Source: a bacterium
GTDB taxonomy: Bacteria > 4484-113 > JAGGVC01
Length of the DNA: 64,000 bases
Direction: 5' to 3'
Assembly (NCBI GenBank): GCA_039961635.1
Contig: JABRWB010000058.1
Coordinates: 16,796-80,795, forward strand
Made by a program: the position numbers and the translations under genes. Below the pieces are notes generated by a model, which did no database searches, was not told the origin of the DNA, and saw nothing but the letters and a program-made list of their open reading frames with translations. The stretch's first letter is position 1; each line of letters begins with the position of its first letter. This document shows positions 17,488 through 26,971 of this stretch, piece after piece.

Positions 17488-20400
17488 CTACGGCACCATC
17501 CTTATAAAGCGAAGGTCGCCGCTGCCGCTGTCAAAGTAGCTGATGGCTGGATTTCCGCCCGCAGTTGTCAAACTGGTGTAATAGCCGGTGCTGCCCGTGC
17601 TATCCAGGATTTGAGGAAGCCCCCAAGCGTCTCCGTTGGCGTCAATCGCCCATACGAACTTCAAATCGTCGTTCGTGGTGCTGAAATAGCTGATCGCCGG
17701 TCTCCCGGCCAGCACAGCAAGAGAGGTATACTCCCCTGAAATGTCGGTGCTGTCCGGAATAACGGGCATATCCCAGGTTGCCCCACTAAGATCCAAGGAG
17801 CGTACGTAGCGAAGATCGCCATACGTAAAATCGTAGTAGCTGATCGCCGGTCTGGAATTGACAACTTTCAACGAGGTGTAGCGTCCGACATTTCCCACGC
17901 TGTCAACCGTAACCGGCGTTCCCCAAATTGATCCAGTCCCGTCGCTGGCGCGGACAAACCTCAGGTCGCCGTTCGAGGAATCGTAGTAGCTAATCGCGGG
18001 ATTCAGGTTGACGATGGAGAGTGATGTGTACTGCCCCGTTATTCCGGTGCTGTCGACTGTTATGGAAGCGCTCCATGATGTGCCGTTTGCGTTGGTCGCA
18101 CGGACATATTTCAAATCTCCGTTGCCATAGTCGTAGTAACTGATTGCGGGATAACCGGCAATGTCGCAAAGCGAAGTGTAGGTTCCCACTGTGCCAACGG
18201 AATCGACTATAACGCTAGCTCCCCATGAATTGCCATCGGAGTCGTTTGCGCGGACAAAGCGCAACTCGTCGTTTATCGCGTCGAAGTAGCTGATGGCGGG
18301 ATTGCCTCCTATTACCGTCAGCGAGCAATCCGTCCCGACGTGTCCCGCACTGTCCACGGTTACGGGCATACCCCAGGACGAACCCGATGTGTCGCTAGAA
18401 CGGATGTATCGCAAATCGTCGTTTGTATCATCGAAGTAGCAAATCGCGGGATTTTGATTGACAATTGACAAAGAGGTGTATGACCCTGTAACCCCCGCAC
18501 TGTCCAGAGTCTGCGGAGATCCCCATCCGCGGACGATTAGGGACTTGTCATCCACTGCCATCGCGCCGTCGTCATCCGTTACCCTAAGCTTGATCGTGTA
18601 ATAGCCGGCCGTGCTGTACGTTTTATCCAAGTAGTTTGTCGTGCCCGTATCGGTTTCGAAGCTTCCGTTGCCGTCGCTGTCCCACTCGTACTTGGATAAG
18701 TTTCCGTCGGGATCCGAGCTGCAGGTTCCGCTCAGCCTGACCGATTCGCCCGTTTCGACTTCGTTCGGAATGAGCTGCAGAGCGGCGGTTGGAGCCGCAT
18801 TTACCGAAATCCCGTGCCCCGCGCTATCCTGCTCGCCATCGTCGTCGGTTACCCGCACCCAGGCGTCGAACTCTCCGTAGTAACCATAGGTATAACTCAG
18901 CACCGCGCCTCCGTCGTAGACTTCATAATTGCCGTCCCCGTCGAAGTCCCAATCGAAACGCACGATGTAGCCGTCGGAGTCGGTCGAGGCGCTCGCACTG
19001 AAGTCGACCGTCAGCGGGCAGTTCCCGCTCGTCGGATTCGCGGCAATTTCTGCAATGGGAGCTTCGTTGCCCTCCACTCCGACATCGATCGATACGGTGT
19101 CGCTCGTTTGCGCGCCATCGTCGTCTGTCACGCGCACACGAGCAACGTATAGCCCGGGTTCGATGTAAGTGTGCAGGGCGAAATTCGCCTCGCCATAGGC
19201 TTCGTACGTTCCGTCGTTGTCGAAGTCCCATTCATACCTGACAATTTCTCCATCTGCATCCCACGAAAGGGAGGCGTCCAGAATTGTTGGAAGGGGAGCG
19301 TCGCCGCTTTCAGGAATCGCAGAAAGCGTGACTTCCGGCGGTTCGTTGCCTTCTACGTTAACGGTGATTGTAATTGTGTCGGTCGCGCGCGCGCCGTCAT
19401 CGTCCTCAACCCGAACTTTGACTTGCGGGCTGCCGGCCGAATTGAATGTGTATCTCGCGATACCACCATCGGTAATAGCGTCATACTGGCCGTTTCCGTC
19501 CCAGTCCCAAGCGTATTCCACTATGCTGCCATCGGCATCGCTCGACCCTGTTGCGTTGAAACTGACTTCAAGCGGCGCCATTCCTACGGTGGTATCCGCA
19601 ATCAAGTCCGCGATAGGTGGACTGTTTGCGGGACCGTCAGGCGGGAGCACCTGTATCGTTGCAGTATCCACATCCCATGCCCCCTGGTCGTCGGTGACGC
19701 GGAATTTCGCATTGAAGATTCCGGGATTCGTATATGTATGCTGGACATTCGGATCCGCAGGGCTGGTCCAGTCGAAATTGCCGTCGCCCTCGAAATCCCA
19801 AGCGTATTCTTCAATGGTACCGTCGTCGTCTTCCGCCCAACCCTCGAACTGCACGTCGAGCGGCGCAACCCCCGAGGTCGGGCTGCCGATGCCCAGTGCA
19901 ACCGGCCTCGAATTCGACGTCACCACAATCGACACCGCGGCGAAAGCCACTCCCCCCCCGGAGTTCGTGCAGCGCACGGACGGGCGGATTATTCCGGTGT
20001 TCGACGTGTCGGCTTGGGCTATTCCTGTGGAATTGGATTGGTCGAAATCGCCGTCCCCATCCAGGTCGAAGTCGTAGTTGTCGCCGCCGGTCGCGGTGAG
20101 CGTCACGGTTTCGTTTCGCCCCGCGCTGGCCGCGCTCGCGGTGAGCACCGCGCTTGCGCAATCCCCAGAAAGCGGCGCAGCGCTTTTCACTTCCGAAAAC
20201 GAATGGGTGTTGCAGGACGTGTCAATAGAGGCGACCGCGATGTACTTCTTTGCGGTTGTCGGCACGATGATGCGCGGCAGTCCGTATATCTGCGCTTCCA
20301 GCTTTTGCTGATTGTAAATTGCCGGTTCGAATATCCGCCCGAAATCGCTGTTGGATATGATTGTGTAATATCCGGCGAGATCGGACGCGGCCACCTCCGG

Positions 20401-21135
20401 CCATTCGACCAAAATTCCTCCGGCAACCGGCGTGAGCGTGGGAGTGCCGGGGACGGGCGGCGGTTCTTCGTCGGACGAGTCGCGCGGATGTATCGAAATC
20501 CCGACGCAGTCGAACGCTGCGCCGTCGAACGCGACGATCGCGACATATACGATTCCAAGCGGCGATGTGTAATCGCCCACGCCCGCTCCCAATCGCAGCT
20601 GCGAATCCGTGAACGGGCCGCGCCATTTCCACGTCCCGTTGGCGTAGTCGGACAGCCCGATCCAGTATTCGCTCTGCGCGCCTCCGGGCATCGGCTTCAG
20701 ATTCACGTCGGCCGTTACGATACCGGGCTCTTCCCCGCCGAACGGTATCCGGTAAATCGCATAGCTGACCAGCCGCTCTCCCGGCTGGCCGCTGGATATC
20801 GAGGCCGCCTCGCCAGATTCGGAAACGTAACCCGACGACTGGTACCACTCGACGCCGGGGACGAACTCGCAATCCGGGCAAATGGCGGAAGCGGCCCTTT
20901 CGTCGCCGGACAGATCTTCCGGAATCACGAATCCGCGTTCGTCGGTTTTCTCCCAGGGCTGGACGAAGTCCGAAGGCAGCGACTCGGGCCAGGCCGAGCC
21001 TGCGGATTGATCGACGTGCGGAGACAAAACCGGGGTGGTTGCTGCATCCGGGGAAACAATCGATGAACTGCTGCGTTCGCACGCAAGCGCAGCCGCGGCG
21101 ATAAGCGCGACTATGGCAAGAACCGCTCCCTTCAT
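17488..21135 (-). CDS. Giant PKD-repeat lipoprotein with seven C-terminal 50-residue repeats
   Basis: The 1215-residue protein has a lipoprotein signal (ALIAAAALACERSS, Cys19). A fibronectin-III-like stretch (about 225-320, GTPTLTPVAGGILVEWPEV) is followed by one degenerate and five clear PKD domains (about 415-870; each with EYAWDFEGDGNFD-like and VRVTDDDGA motifs). The final 344 residues (872-1215) hold seven tandem repeats. The first six are each exactly 50 residues and follow the pattern VDSxGxxGxYTSLxxxxxxPAISYYD, then DLRFVRAxD. Seven such units would suit a beta-propeller. PKD modules are usually surface spacers or adhesion modules, so this is likely an outer-surface anchored protein. 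Its own promoter and 5' hairpin lie just upstream. Confidence 0.85.
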   Translation of the reverse strand: MKGAVLAIVALIAAAALACERSSSSIVSPDAATTPVLSPHVDQSAGSAWPESLPSDFVQPWEKTDERGFVIPEDLSGDERAASAICPDCEFVPGVEWYQSSGYVSESGEAASISSGQPGERLVSYAIYRIPFGGEEPGIVTADVNLKPMPGGAQSEYWIGLSDYANGTWKWRGPFTDSQLRLGAGVGDYTSPLGIVYVAIVAFDGAAFDCVGISIHPRDSSDEEPPPVPGTPTLTPVAGGILVEWPEVAASDLAGYYTIISNSDFGRIFEPAIYNQQKLEAQIYGLPRIIVPTTAKKYIAVASIDTSCNTHSFSEVKSAAPLSGDCASAVLTASAASAGRNETVTLTATGGDNYDFDLDGDGDFDQSNSTGIAQADTSNTGIIRPSVRCTNSGGGVAFAAVSIVVTSNSRPVALGIGSPTSGVAPLDVQFEGWAEDDDGTIEEYAWDFEGDGNFDWTSPADPNVQHTYTNPGIFNAKFRVTDDQGAWDVDTATIQVLPPDGPANSPPIADLIADTTVGMAPLEVSFNATGSSDADGSIVEYAWDWDGNGQYDAITDGGIARYTFNSAGSPQVKVRVEDDDGARATDTITITVNVEGNEPPEVTLSAIPESGDAPLPTILDASLSWDADGEIVRYEWDFDNDGTYEAYGEANFALHTYIEPGLYVARVRVTDDDGAQTSDTVSIDVGVEGNEAPIAEIAANPTSGNCPLTVDFSASASTDSDGYIVRFDWDFDGDGNYEVYDGGAVLSYTYGYYGEFDAWVRVTDDDGEQDSAGHGISVNAAPTAALQLIPNEVETGESVRLSGTCSSDPDGNLSKYEWDSDGNGSFETDTGTTNYLDKTYSTAGYYTIKLRVTDDDGAMAVDDKSLIVRGWGSPQTLDSAGVTGSYTSLSIVNQNPAICYFDDTNDDLRYIRSSDTSGSSWGMPVTVDSAGHVGTDCSLTVIGGNPAISYFDAINDELRFVRANDSDGNSWGASVIVDSVGTVGTYTSLCDIAGYPAISYYDYGNGDLKYVRATNANGTSWSASITVDSTGITGQYTSLSIVNLNPAISYYDSSNGDLRFVRASDGTGSIWGTPVTVDSVGNVGRYTSLKVVNSRPAISYYDFTYGDLRYVRSLDLSGATWDMPVIPDSTDISGEYTSLAVLAGRPAISYFSTTNDDLKFVWAIDANGDAWGLPQILDSTGSTGYYTSLTTAGGNPAISYFDSGSGDLRFIRMVP
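17491..18522 (-). repeat. Seven tandem ~150-bp repeats coding 50-residue units
   Basis: Six units of exactly 150 bases and a last one of 132 encode a PAISYxD-(6)-L(R/K)(F/Y)(V/I) core. Divergence between units is moderate, so the array is old, not a fresh slippage product. Confidence 0.8.
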
Positions 21136-21174
21136 TTCGGCCCTCCTTAGGCCAAAATCGCCCCCGCGGGAGTC

Positions 21175-21203
21175 ACGCCCCTTTGGGGGGCGTTTTGATT
21201 ATA
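21175..21203 (-). promoter_or_regulatory. Promoter and 5' stem-loop of the PKD lipoprotein gene
   Basis: The minus strand has GGTATAAT (-10 at 21203-21198). The predicted start near 21191 falls in the first bases of a perfect seven-base stem, ACGCCCC-(5)-GGGGCGT (21193-21175). TAAGGAGGG precedes the ATG at 21135. Confidence 0.5.
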
Positions 21204-21222
21204 CCACTTTCATAATCCGGAT

Positions 21223-24200
21223 TCAGTACTGCGAGATGTCCGTGATATCGGGCGCGGGCAGAAGCGGCGTGAAGCTGCTCCACGATGTCTGCAGCGAATG
21301 CCTGAAAACGGTGATGTTTCCCGGAGCGGCGTTGGCCGGGACCGTGAATGTGATCGCGGTCGGAGTCCAACTCACGCAATTCGCGCTGGGAATCGTCGTC
21401 GTTCCGGAAGTCGTGGGAACCGATACGAAATTGCCCTCGGAGAGCGCGCCGAAGCCGCGGCCGTTGAGCGTGAAATTCTGGCCGATTACCGGCCTGCCGT
21501 TCGATGGAACGCAGGAGGTCACTGCCGGCGCCTCGAGAACGCCGAAGTAGTCCACCCACCAACCTTGATACGTGAGTCCGCCGTCCGAGGAGAGCCTGAG
21601 GCCTACTTTCACCTCCGTATCGCCGGTGAAAGCGGACAGGTCGAGGTTGCGAAGAGTCCAGTCCGATGCAAGTCCGTCGTAAGTCGCAAGAAGCGTCGAG
21701 GTGTTTTGATCGGTGTAAAGATAAACGTATGCGAAGTCGTAGGAAGGCTCGGTGCGCACCCAGCTTGCGAACATCAGCCTGGGATTGACGAGCCCCGCAA
21801 GGCTTACCGACGGCGAGAAAGCGAAGTCGGCTTCGCCGTTCCCGTACCCGCTGGTGTTTATTCCGCAAAACAGCGAATTGCTGCCCGTGTAAGCCCGGTT
21901 GCCGACCGTGTGCCAGAATCCGAGCCCTCCTTCGTTTTTCACATACCAATTCGCGATGCCTGATTCGAAATCGTCGAACAGCGGCTCTGCGGTGACGGTG
22001 TTGGATATCGTGTAGGAAGGCGTGTCTTCCACCATCTGGCCGTCGGAATCGAATACTTTGACATTTATCGAGTTGCTTCCGTTGAACATCCAGCGCGTGT
22101 TCCAGTCGAAGTTGAACGGAACGGAAGCGTCGGTGAACACCAAGTAATCGCCCAAATAATACTCCGCCCTGTCCAACCCCTCGTCGTCGGACGCGGTCAC
22201 TTGAATTACCCGCGTTCCCGAAAGCGTGCTGCCCGGCGAGGGCGAAATGCCGGTGATCGAAGGCGGCGAAGAAAGCTCCTTCACCGAGAAGTCGTCGATC
22301 CACCAGCCGCCGTTGCCCGGGCCGTCAGCCAGCGAATTGCTGTTCAAGTGGAAAAGAAGGTAAACCTCGTCTCCCACATAGTCCACCAGGTCCACGTAAA
22401 CGCTGTTCCACGTGGATGCTTTGGAGCCGTTGTAGCTGGCGAGCGCCTTCATCGTTGCTCCGTCGTCGTTGGTTATAAACACCGAGCCGAAGTTCTCGCC
22501 TTGGGTGATTATGTACTTGTGCTTGAACCGCAGAATCGGATGGGTCGCACCGGCAAGCGACAAACGGACGGAGCAAAGGAAATCGTTTTCGTTAAAGTCG
22601 TATCCGGGACCGATGCCCATGCAGTGGGTGGGAGATGCGGCGTCTCCGTTGTAATAACGCCAGTAAGCGTCGCCGGTCGGATTCGATATCGCCCACTTCG
22701 CGGCATCGGTGATAGCGTCGGAGTACGGTATCGAGAATCCGGAATTGCTCACCGTTACGTTGCGCTTGTCCGCTCCGATTTCGCCCTCGCTGTCCGTGGC
22801 GACGGCCCTTATTTCGATCGAGCCGTTGTAAGTGTTTTGAGAAACCCAGTTGATCGAGTACGGCGATGTCAAATCCTCTCCGACAAGCCGGCCGTTCGCG
22901 AAAAATCGCACGCCGGCGATAGTTCTGCCGGACGAGGGCGTCGCCGTCGCGCTGAATGTGACGCCGTTCGATACCGTGTCGCCCGGGCCGGGCGAGGTAA
23001 TCGAAACAACGGGACGCGTCGGCGTGAGGACGCGGATATCGAACGTCGCCGGATTGCCGATCGCGCTGAAGTTTTCGATCACGACGGAAGTGTCGTTGAG
23101 CTGGTAGTCTCTCGACGTCGGATTGGAGGACGCGGAGAACGCGTTGGTGTAACCCGCCGCGCCGTTTCCGGAGAAATAGGGATCCTGCGAGCTGCCCAAA
23201 TCGTTTTTCCGGTCCAACGGATCCTTGCCGTTCTCGTCCTGGCCGCGAGCGCTTTCCAAATCGACATGCTTGTGAAGTTCGTTGCTGTTGTCGGTATTGC
23301 CTCCGCCCACACTGTCGTCGATATGCCAGATCAAAACTCCTTCTCCGGGACGCGTTGAGTCGGTTCCCGTCTTCAGCCTGTTTTCGACAAGGAAGTATTC
23401 CTTGCCTTCCTTGCCATTGGTCCAAACCTTAAGCACATCGCCCGCAACGTGAATGTCCGGAAGGGAATAGCCCGTGTAATCGTCGTCTATTACTGTGGGC
23501 GTCACCCAGCCGAGCATCGCGCGCCCCCAAGCGCCCGGTGACGGGACCTTTTGAGCATTGTCGTATTGATAGGCCATAAGATCCCAGGCTCCAAGTCCGT
23601 TCGAGCTGTAGTCGATGTCGTACAGGTCCGGAAGACCAAGTATGTGGCCGTATTCGTGGCAGGAAATCGTCATTGTCCATGAGTCGTTTCCGGACGAATA
23701 TCCTGTGAGAAAGTACGCGTCGATAATCACGCCGTCAACGTGGATGTTAAGCCCGCTCGAACGATGCGGCCAGAGACCGGGCACGAACTCGGCCTCGTTG
23801 TAAAAGATGATGAAAGTGTCCACATAGCTGTCGCCGTCAACGTCGAATTCGCTGAAATCCACGAACGGATCCGCCGCCTGGATCGTTTCGTTGATGAGTT
23901 CTCCGGTGCGGCTCCAGTCTTTGTAGTAGGCGCGGTTTTTGGAGGTCTGGTACCAGCCGGAGTTGGGGCCGTTGTCGTCGGTCGTCCCCGATATTTCGAA
24001 TTTGCCGAAGCTCACTTCCTGGTAATAATCGTTGCAAGAAGGAAGCGACGCGGTTCCGTCCGCGAAAAACCTGTCGTAAAAGTAGTCAACGTCGTATGTA
24101 GGATAGTTCGCGGTCGAATCGGGAAAGTCCGTGCGAAGCACGATCCACTTCGCTGTTCCGAATGACAAAGCCGCGGAAGGTTTCTTGCCTTCCGGCGCGG

Positions 24201-24564
24201 AGTAACCGAGTTCCAGCAAGTCCTTGTAGTCCAGGCGGCCGTCCGCGTTGCGGTCGTACTGCCAGAACTGCCTTGTATCCGCTCGCGGCGCGCGCACTTC
24301 GTCCATTTTGTCCGCGCCGTAACCCGACGAAACAGCGTTGTAGATTTCGTCGTCGGGAACCAGGAACTCGCTTCTATCGCCGAATTCGAGCTTGTTAAGC
24401 GTCGGATAAACCTTTTTCCAAAGCTCGGCGTTCGCCGCGCTTTCGGCGAACCACTCTTCGGGAGGGCGCACCGTCGCCGAGGCCGGCTGGGTCGCGGAGC
24501 CGATTAGGGCGATCGACAGCACAAGTGCAAAGCAGCATTTTAGACGGGGGCAGAATGAAATCAT
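21223..24564 (-). CDS. M6-family (immune inhibitor A-like) secreted metalloprotease
   Basis: The zinc site HEYGHILGLPD is at residues 303-313: His303 and His307 as ligands, Glu304 as catalyst, and Asp313 in the M6 position. An N-terminal signal (FALVLSIALIGSATQPASA) and an acidic pro-like segment precede it. C-terminal to the catalytic domain are Ig-like/Big_9 domains (VSITSPGPGDTVSNGVTFSA), MAM/CBM-like jelly rolls (WAISNPTGDAYWRYYNGDA) and an IPT/TIG-like end (SCVPSNGRPVIGQNFTLNG). M6 enzymes are secreted proteases that degrade host or environmental proteins. I start at ATG 24564, which overlaps the TGA of the upstream cohesin-like lipoprotein by one base (TGATG). A TTG three bases earlier is also in frame. 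Confidence 0.9.
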   Translation of the reverse strand: MISFCPRLKCCFALVLSIALIGSATQPASATVRPPEEWFAESAANAELWKKVYPTLNKLEFGDRSEFLVPDDEIYNAVSSGYGADKMDEVRAPRADTRQFWQYDRNADGRLDYKDLLELGYSAPEGKKPSAALSFGTAKWIVLRTDFPDSTANYPTYDVDYFYDRFFADGTASLPSCNDYYQEVSFGKFEISGTTDDNGPNSGWYQTSKNRAYYKDWSRTGELINETIQAADPFVDFSEFDVDGDSYVDTFIIFYNEAEFVPGLWPHRSSGLNIHVDGVIIDAYFLTGYSSGNDSWTMTISCHEYGHILGLPDLYDIDYSSNGLGAWDLMAYQYDNAQKVPSPGAWGRAMLGWVTPTVIDDDYTGYSLPDIHVAGDVLKVWTNGKEGKEYFLVENRLKTGTDSTRPGEGVLIWHIDDSVGGGNTDNSNELHKHVDLESARGQDENGKDPLDRKNDLGSSQDPYFSGNGAAGYTNAFSASSNPTSRDYQLNDTSVVIENFSAIGNPATFDIRVLTPTRPVVSITSPGPGDTVSNGVTFSATATPSSGRTIAGVRFFANGRLVGEDLTSPYSINWVSQNTYNGSIEIRAVATDSEGEIGADKRNVTVSNSGFSIPYSDAITDAAKWAISNPTGDAYWRYYNGDAASPTHCMGIGPGYDFNENDFLCSVRLSLAGATHPILRFKHKYIITQGENFGSVFITNDDGATMKALASYNGSKASTWNSVYVDLVDYVGDEVYLLFHLNSNSLADGPGNGGWWIDDFSVKELSSPPSITGISPSPGSTLSGTRVIQVTASDDEGLDRAEYYLGDYLVFTDASVPFNFDWNTRWMFNGSNSINVKVFDSDGQMVEDTPSYTISNTVTAEPLFDDFESGIANWYVKNEGGLGFWHTVGNRAYTGSNSLFCGINTSGYGNGEADFAFSPSVSLAGLVNPRLMFASWVRTEPSYDFAYVYLYTDQNTSTLLATYDGLASDWTLRNLDLSAFTGDTEVKVGLRLSSDGGLTYQGWWVDYFGVLEAPAVTSCVPSNGRPVIGQNFTLNGRGFGALSEGNFVSVPTTSGTTTIPSANCVSWTPTAITFTVPANAAPGNITVFRHSLQTSWSSFTPLLPAPDITDISQY

Positions 24565-25151
24565 CAAATTTCACCCCCGGCGATTATTTCGAGATCCCGC
24601 TTTTTCCGATCGCGGACGATCGGCGGCTCGAACCAGCCGATTGAGATGTCACCGGCAGGATCCAGGACTTCAAATTTGAATTCGGCAAGCCTGACCGCGC
24701 CTGACAGCCCTGGGCCGATGTACTTTTTCGACAGGGCGAAGTCCAAGCCAAGCGATGTTTCGGTTGCGAACTCTATTCTGTCTTCCGGCGCCCCCCAGTT
24801 GCCGTCCGGCGTCATTGCCAGAAACTTCAGCGCCGAGCTGTCGTATGCGAGGGTGCCGCCTATTTGGTAAAGGTCGGAAACGGAGGTGGCCGAAAGCGTG
24901 ATTGAAAGTCTGTCTCCTTCCCTTTCCCGCGTGAGCCAAAGTTTCGGCGCGCCTGTGCCGCGCGACGCTTCGTCCAGCACGCTTTGGGGAGGCGGAGCCG
25001 TCGAATTCGGCTGGGCAGGGGGCGCACCGGTCTCGTTTGGGGCGGATGTGCGTGCGCCCTTGGAACATGCAAAAAACGACGTTGCGGCGGCCACAATCAA
25101 AAGGATGATTCCGGCCGTCCACCGGAAAACATAAAAACGGATAAGTTTCAC
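24564..25151 (-). CDS. Cohesin-like lipoprotein translationally coupled to the M6 protease
   Basis: GTG at 25151 with GAGGTG upstream gives 195 residues. A longer frame reaches 25310 but precedes the promoter. The signal is LIVAAATSFFACSKG (lipobox Cys near 28), then a proline-rich tether. A cohesin/CBM-like sandwich follows (LWLTREREGDRLSITLSA, LYQIGGTLAYDSSALKFLAM, GAVRLAEFKFEVL), similar to the cohesin-like half of the dockerin lipoprotein at 10.6-12.4 kb. Its stop overlaps the M6 start, so both are made together. It may anchor a dockerin-bearing protein near the cell surface. Confidence 0.65.
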   Translation of the reverse strand: MKLIRFYVFRWTAGIILLIVAAATSFFACSKGARTSAPNETGAPPAQPNSTAPPPQSVLDEASRGTGAPKLWLTREREGDRLSITLSATSVSDLYQIGGTLAYDSSALKFLAMTPDGNWGAPEDRIEFATETSLGLDFALSKKYIGPGLSGAVRLAEFKFEVLDPAGDISIGWFEPPIVRDRKKRDLEIIAGGEI

Positions 25152-25176
25152 ATTACACCTCGGGGATGATGCCGGT

Positions 25177-25182
25177 AATATA
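25177..25182 (-). promoter_or_regulatory. -10 box for the cohesin-like lipoprotein and M6 protease operon
   Basis: The minus strand reads GTAGTATATT, with TATATT at 25182-25177. The leader is about 20 bases and ends in GAGGTG and the GTG start. Confidence 0.4.
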
Positions 25183-25260
25183 CTACCTGAGCCGGAAGCT
25201 CTTCTGAACGGATTTGCAACTAATTCCGCATTCTGCAGCCCAGGCGTAAAAGGAGGTTTC

Positions 25261-26877
25261 ATGTCCAAACTTGTCAAATTGGCGCGCATTTTGATGCCGC
25301 GGATTTGCATCGCCGCCGCCGCGGTATTCGCTGCAGCCGCTTCATGCAGCGCGGTGCGTCCGGATCCCTGGACGGAATTCAGGAACCATGAGCTGGCGCG
25401 GATGGCAGAAAGCGGTTCTCCCGAGAGCTTTTACACCGTTTACGAAGGCTCGTTCGGGCCGATGGAGATCAGGCTTTTGACTTGGCTGGCCGGCGACAAT
25501 CTGTTCCGGATGGATTCGGATATGGGCATCGTTAAAGTCGCGATGGGTTACGACGGGAACAAGGGCTGGATTCAGATGGGAGACTCGCCCGCGAGAGAGC
25601 TTTCGAGCGCCGAAGAAGAAGACGTTTTTTCATCTCTTTACTTTGATGGTTTCGAATATTTGAACGACTCCGAGCTTCAAGTCGGCGAGCCGCAGGCAAG
25701 AAACTGGGGGGGGGCGAAGGTGTGGGAGATTTCGCTTGTGTCTCCACAGGGATACAAGCGGGATCTGTTCGTCGCGGATGGCTCCTGGGAGCTCGCGGGT
25801 TACCGCGCTTACGGAACTTCAACCGGCCTGATGAAGCTGTTCGACAGCGAATGGATCGAAGGGGTGCAAGTTCCGAATAGAGTTGAAATGGAGGTCGAGG
25901 GCATTCCCATTCCGCTGAACCTGAAGCTGGTTGAGGCGGAGGTCAACGTAGAAATAGCCCCGGACTTGTTCGTCCCGCCGGCGGGGACTGCATCCAGTCT
26001 GATCGCATTATCCGATGAAAAAACCGTGGTGCTGCCTTTGCAGCGCGAGGACACCGGGATGGTTGTAATAGATGGTGCTTTGGGATATGCACGCGGATTG
26101 TTCTTGTTCGATACGGGCGCGGCTCACACGGTTTTGGACGCGCGCGCCGCGGCAAGCGCGCGGTTCAAGGAGGATCGGCCATTTACGGCAATCGGCGTGG
26201 GCGGTACGGCTGATTCGCGGATAGTCCGTGGAGGCGAATCTGTATCGGTCGGCGCGGGCGGCGGGTTTAGAATGCCGGATGATTCATTTTTCATCGTTAT
26301 GGATCTTGGCACTGTATCGAAGGAAATGGGAGTTGAACTGGCCGGGATTTTCGGTGCGGATCTATTGAGCAAAGCCGAAATCCGGCTCGACTTCGCAAGG
26401 GGAGAAATGGCCGTCACAACGAATGAGCCGGGCGATTCGGAGGGCGGCAAAAAGCCGGTCAATTCATCGGACGAAAGCATAATCAGGCTGGGAGAGCTCG
26501 TGCTGGTTGAGGGCGAATACGGCCCGGATAAAAGTAAAATCACGCTTTTGGTGGATACGGGTTTCAGGGGCAAGGTGGGAATTTTGTCCAGCGGCGCAGA
26601 GCGGATGGGACTTGACGTTTCGCCCGCGCGCGGCCGCGGCTTCGTTTCGGGAATAGGAGGAGTAACCCGCCTGGAAGGTTCGGTCAAGGAGCTTGATGTC
26701 CAATTGTTCGGAAGGAGCTGGAAAATAGAAAACGCTCCGGTGATTTCCGGCCCGGTTTCCAGCCTTGTCGGCGGAAGCGCGGACGGACTGATCGGTATCG
26801 AGTTGCTGTCCGAGCTCGTGCTCGAATTCGACTATGCAAACGGGGTGATCAGAGTGATCGAAAGCGCGGCCAACTAG
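25261..26877 (+). CDS. Lipoprotein with two retropepsin-like aspartic protease domains
   Basis: AAAAGGAGG precedes the ATG. The signal ends at the lipobox AASCSA (Cys near 30). An N-terminal domain of about 200 residues (WLAGDNLFRMDSDMGI, SLVSPQGYKRDLFVADG) is outer-membrane lipoprotein-like. Two homologous halves follow, each opening with a catalytic-type Asp motif: LFDTGAAHTVLD (about residues 285-295) and LVDTGFRGKV (about 430-440). Each half has a hydrophobic-Gly partner (IFGADLL, LIGIELL). Aspartic proteases of this single-domain type normally dimerise, so this protein may be an intramolecular dimer, or one half may bind only. The PDZ domain common in such proteins is absent. Confidence 0.7.
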   Translation: MSKLVKLARILMPRICIAAAAVFAAAASCSAVRPDPWTEFRNHELARMAESGSPESFYTVYEGSFGPMEIRLLTWLAGDNLFRMDSDMGIVKVAMGYDGNKGWIQMGDSPARELSSAEEEDVFSSLYFDGFEYLNDSELQVGEPQARNWGGAKVWEISLVSPQGYKRDLFVADGSWELAGYRAYGTSTGLMKLFDSEWIEGVQVPNRVEMEVEGIPIPLNLKLVEAEVNVEIAPDLFVPPAGTASSLIALSDEKTVVLPLQREDTGMVVIDGALGYARGLFLFDTGAAHTVLDARAAASARFKEDRPFTAIGVGGTADSRIVRGGESVSVGAGGGFRMPDDSFFIVMDLGTVSKEMGVELAGIFGADLLSKAEIRLDFARGEMAVTTNEPGDSEGGKKPVNSSDESIIRLGELVLVEGEYGPDKSKITLLVDTGFRGKVGILSSGAERMGLDVSPARGRGFVSGIGGVTRLEGSVKELDVQLFGRSWKIENAPVISGPVSSLVGGSADGLIGIELLSELVLEFDYANGVIRVIESAAN

Positions 26878-26971
26878 CGCGAAAGCGGCTGCAGTCTGCT
26901 AACATCAACACAAGCCGCTGCGGCCGCCTGCGCCGCTGCGGCGAACTGGAGGATGCCTTTCGAGGCCGGAA

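Noticed and set aside
19171-21066. Long plus-strand frame opposite the PKD lipoprotein
   Set aside because: It is an Arg-rich shadow of the repeat-coding strand, with no Shine-Dalgarno or domain.
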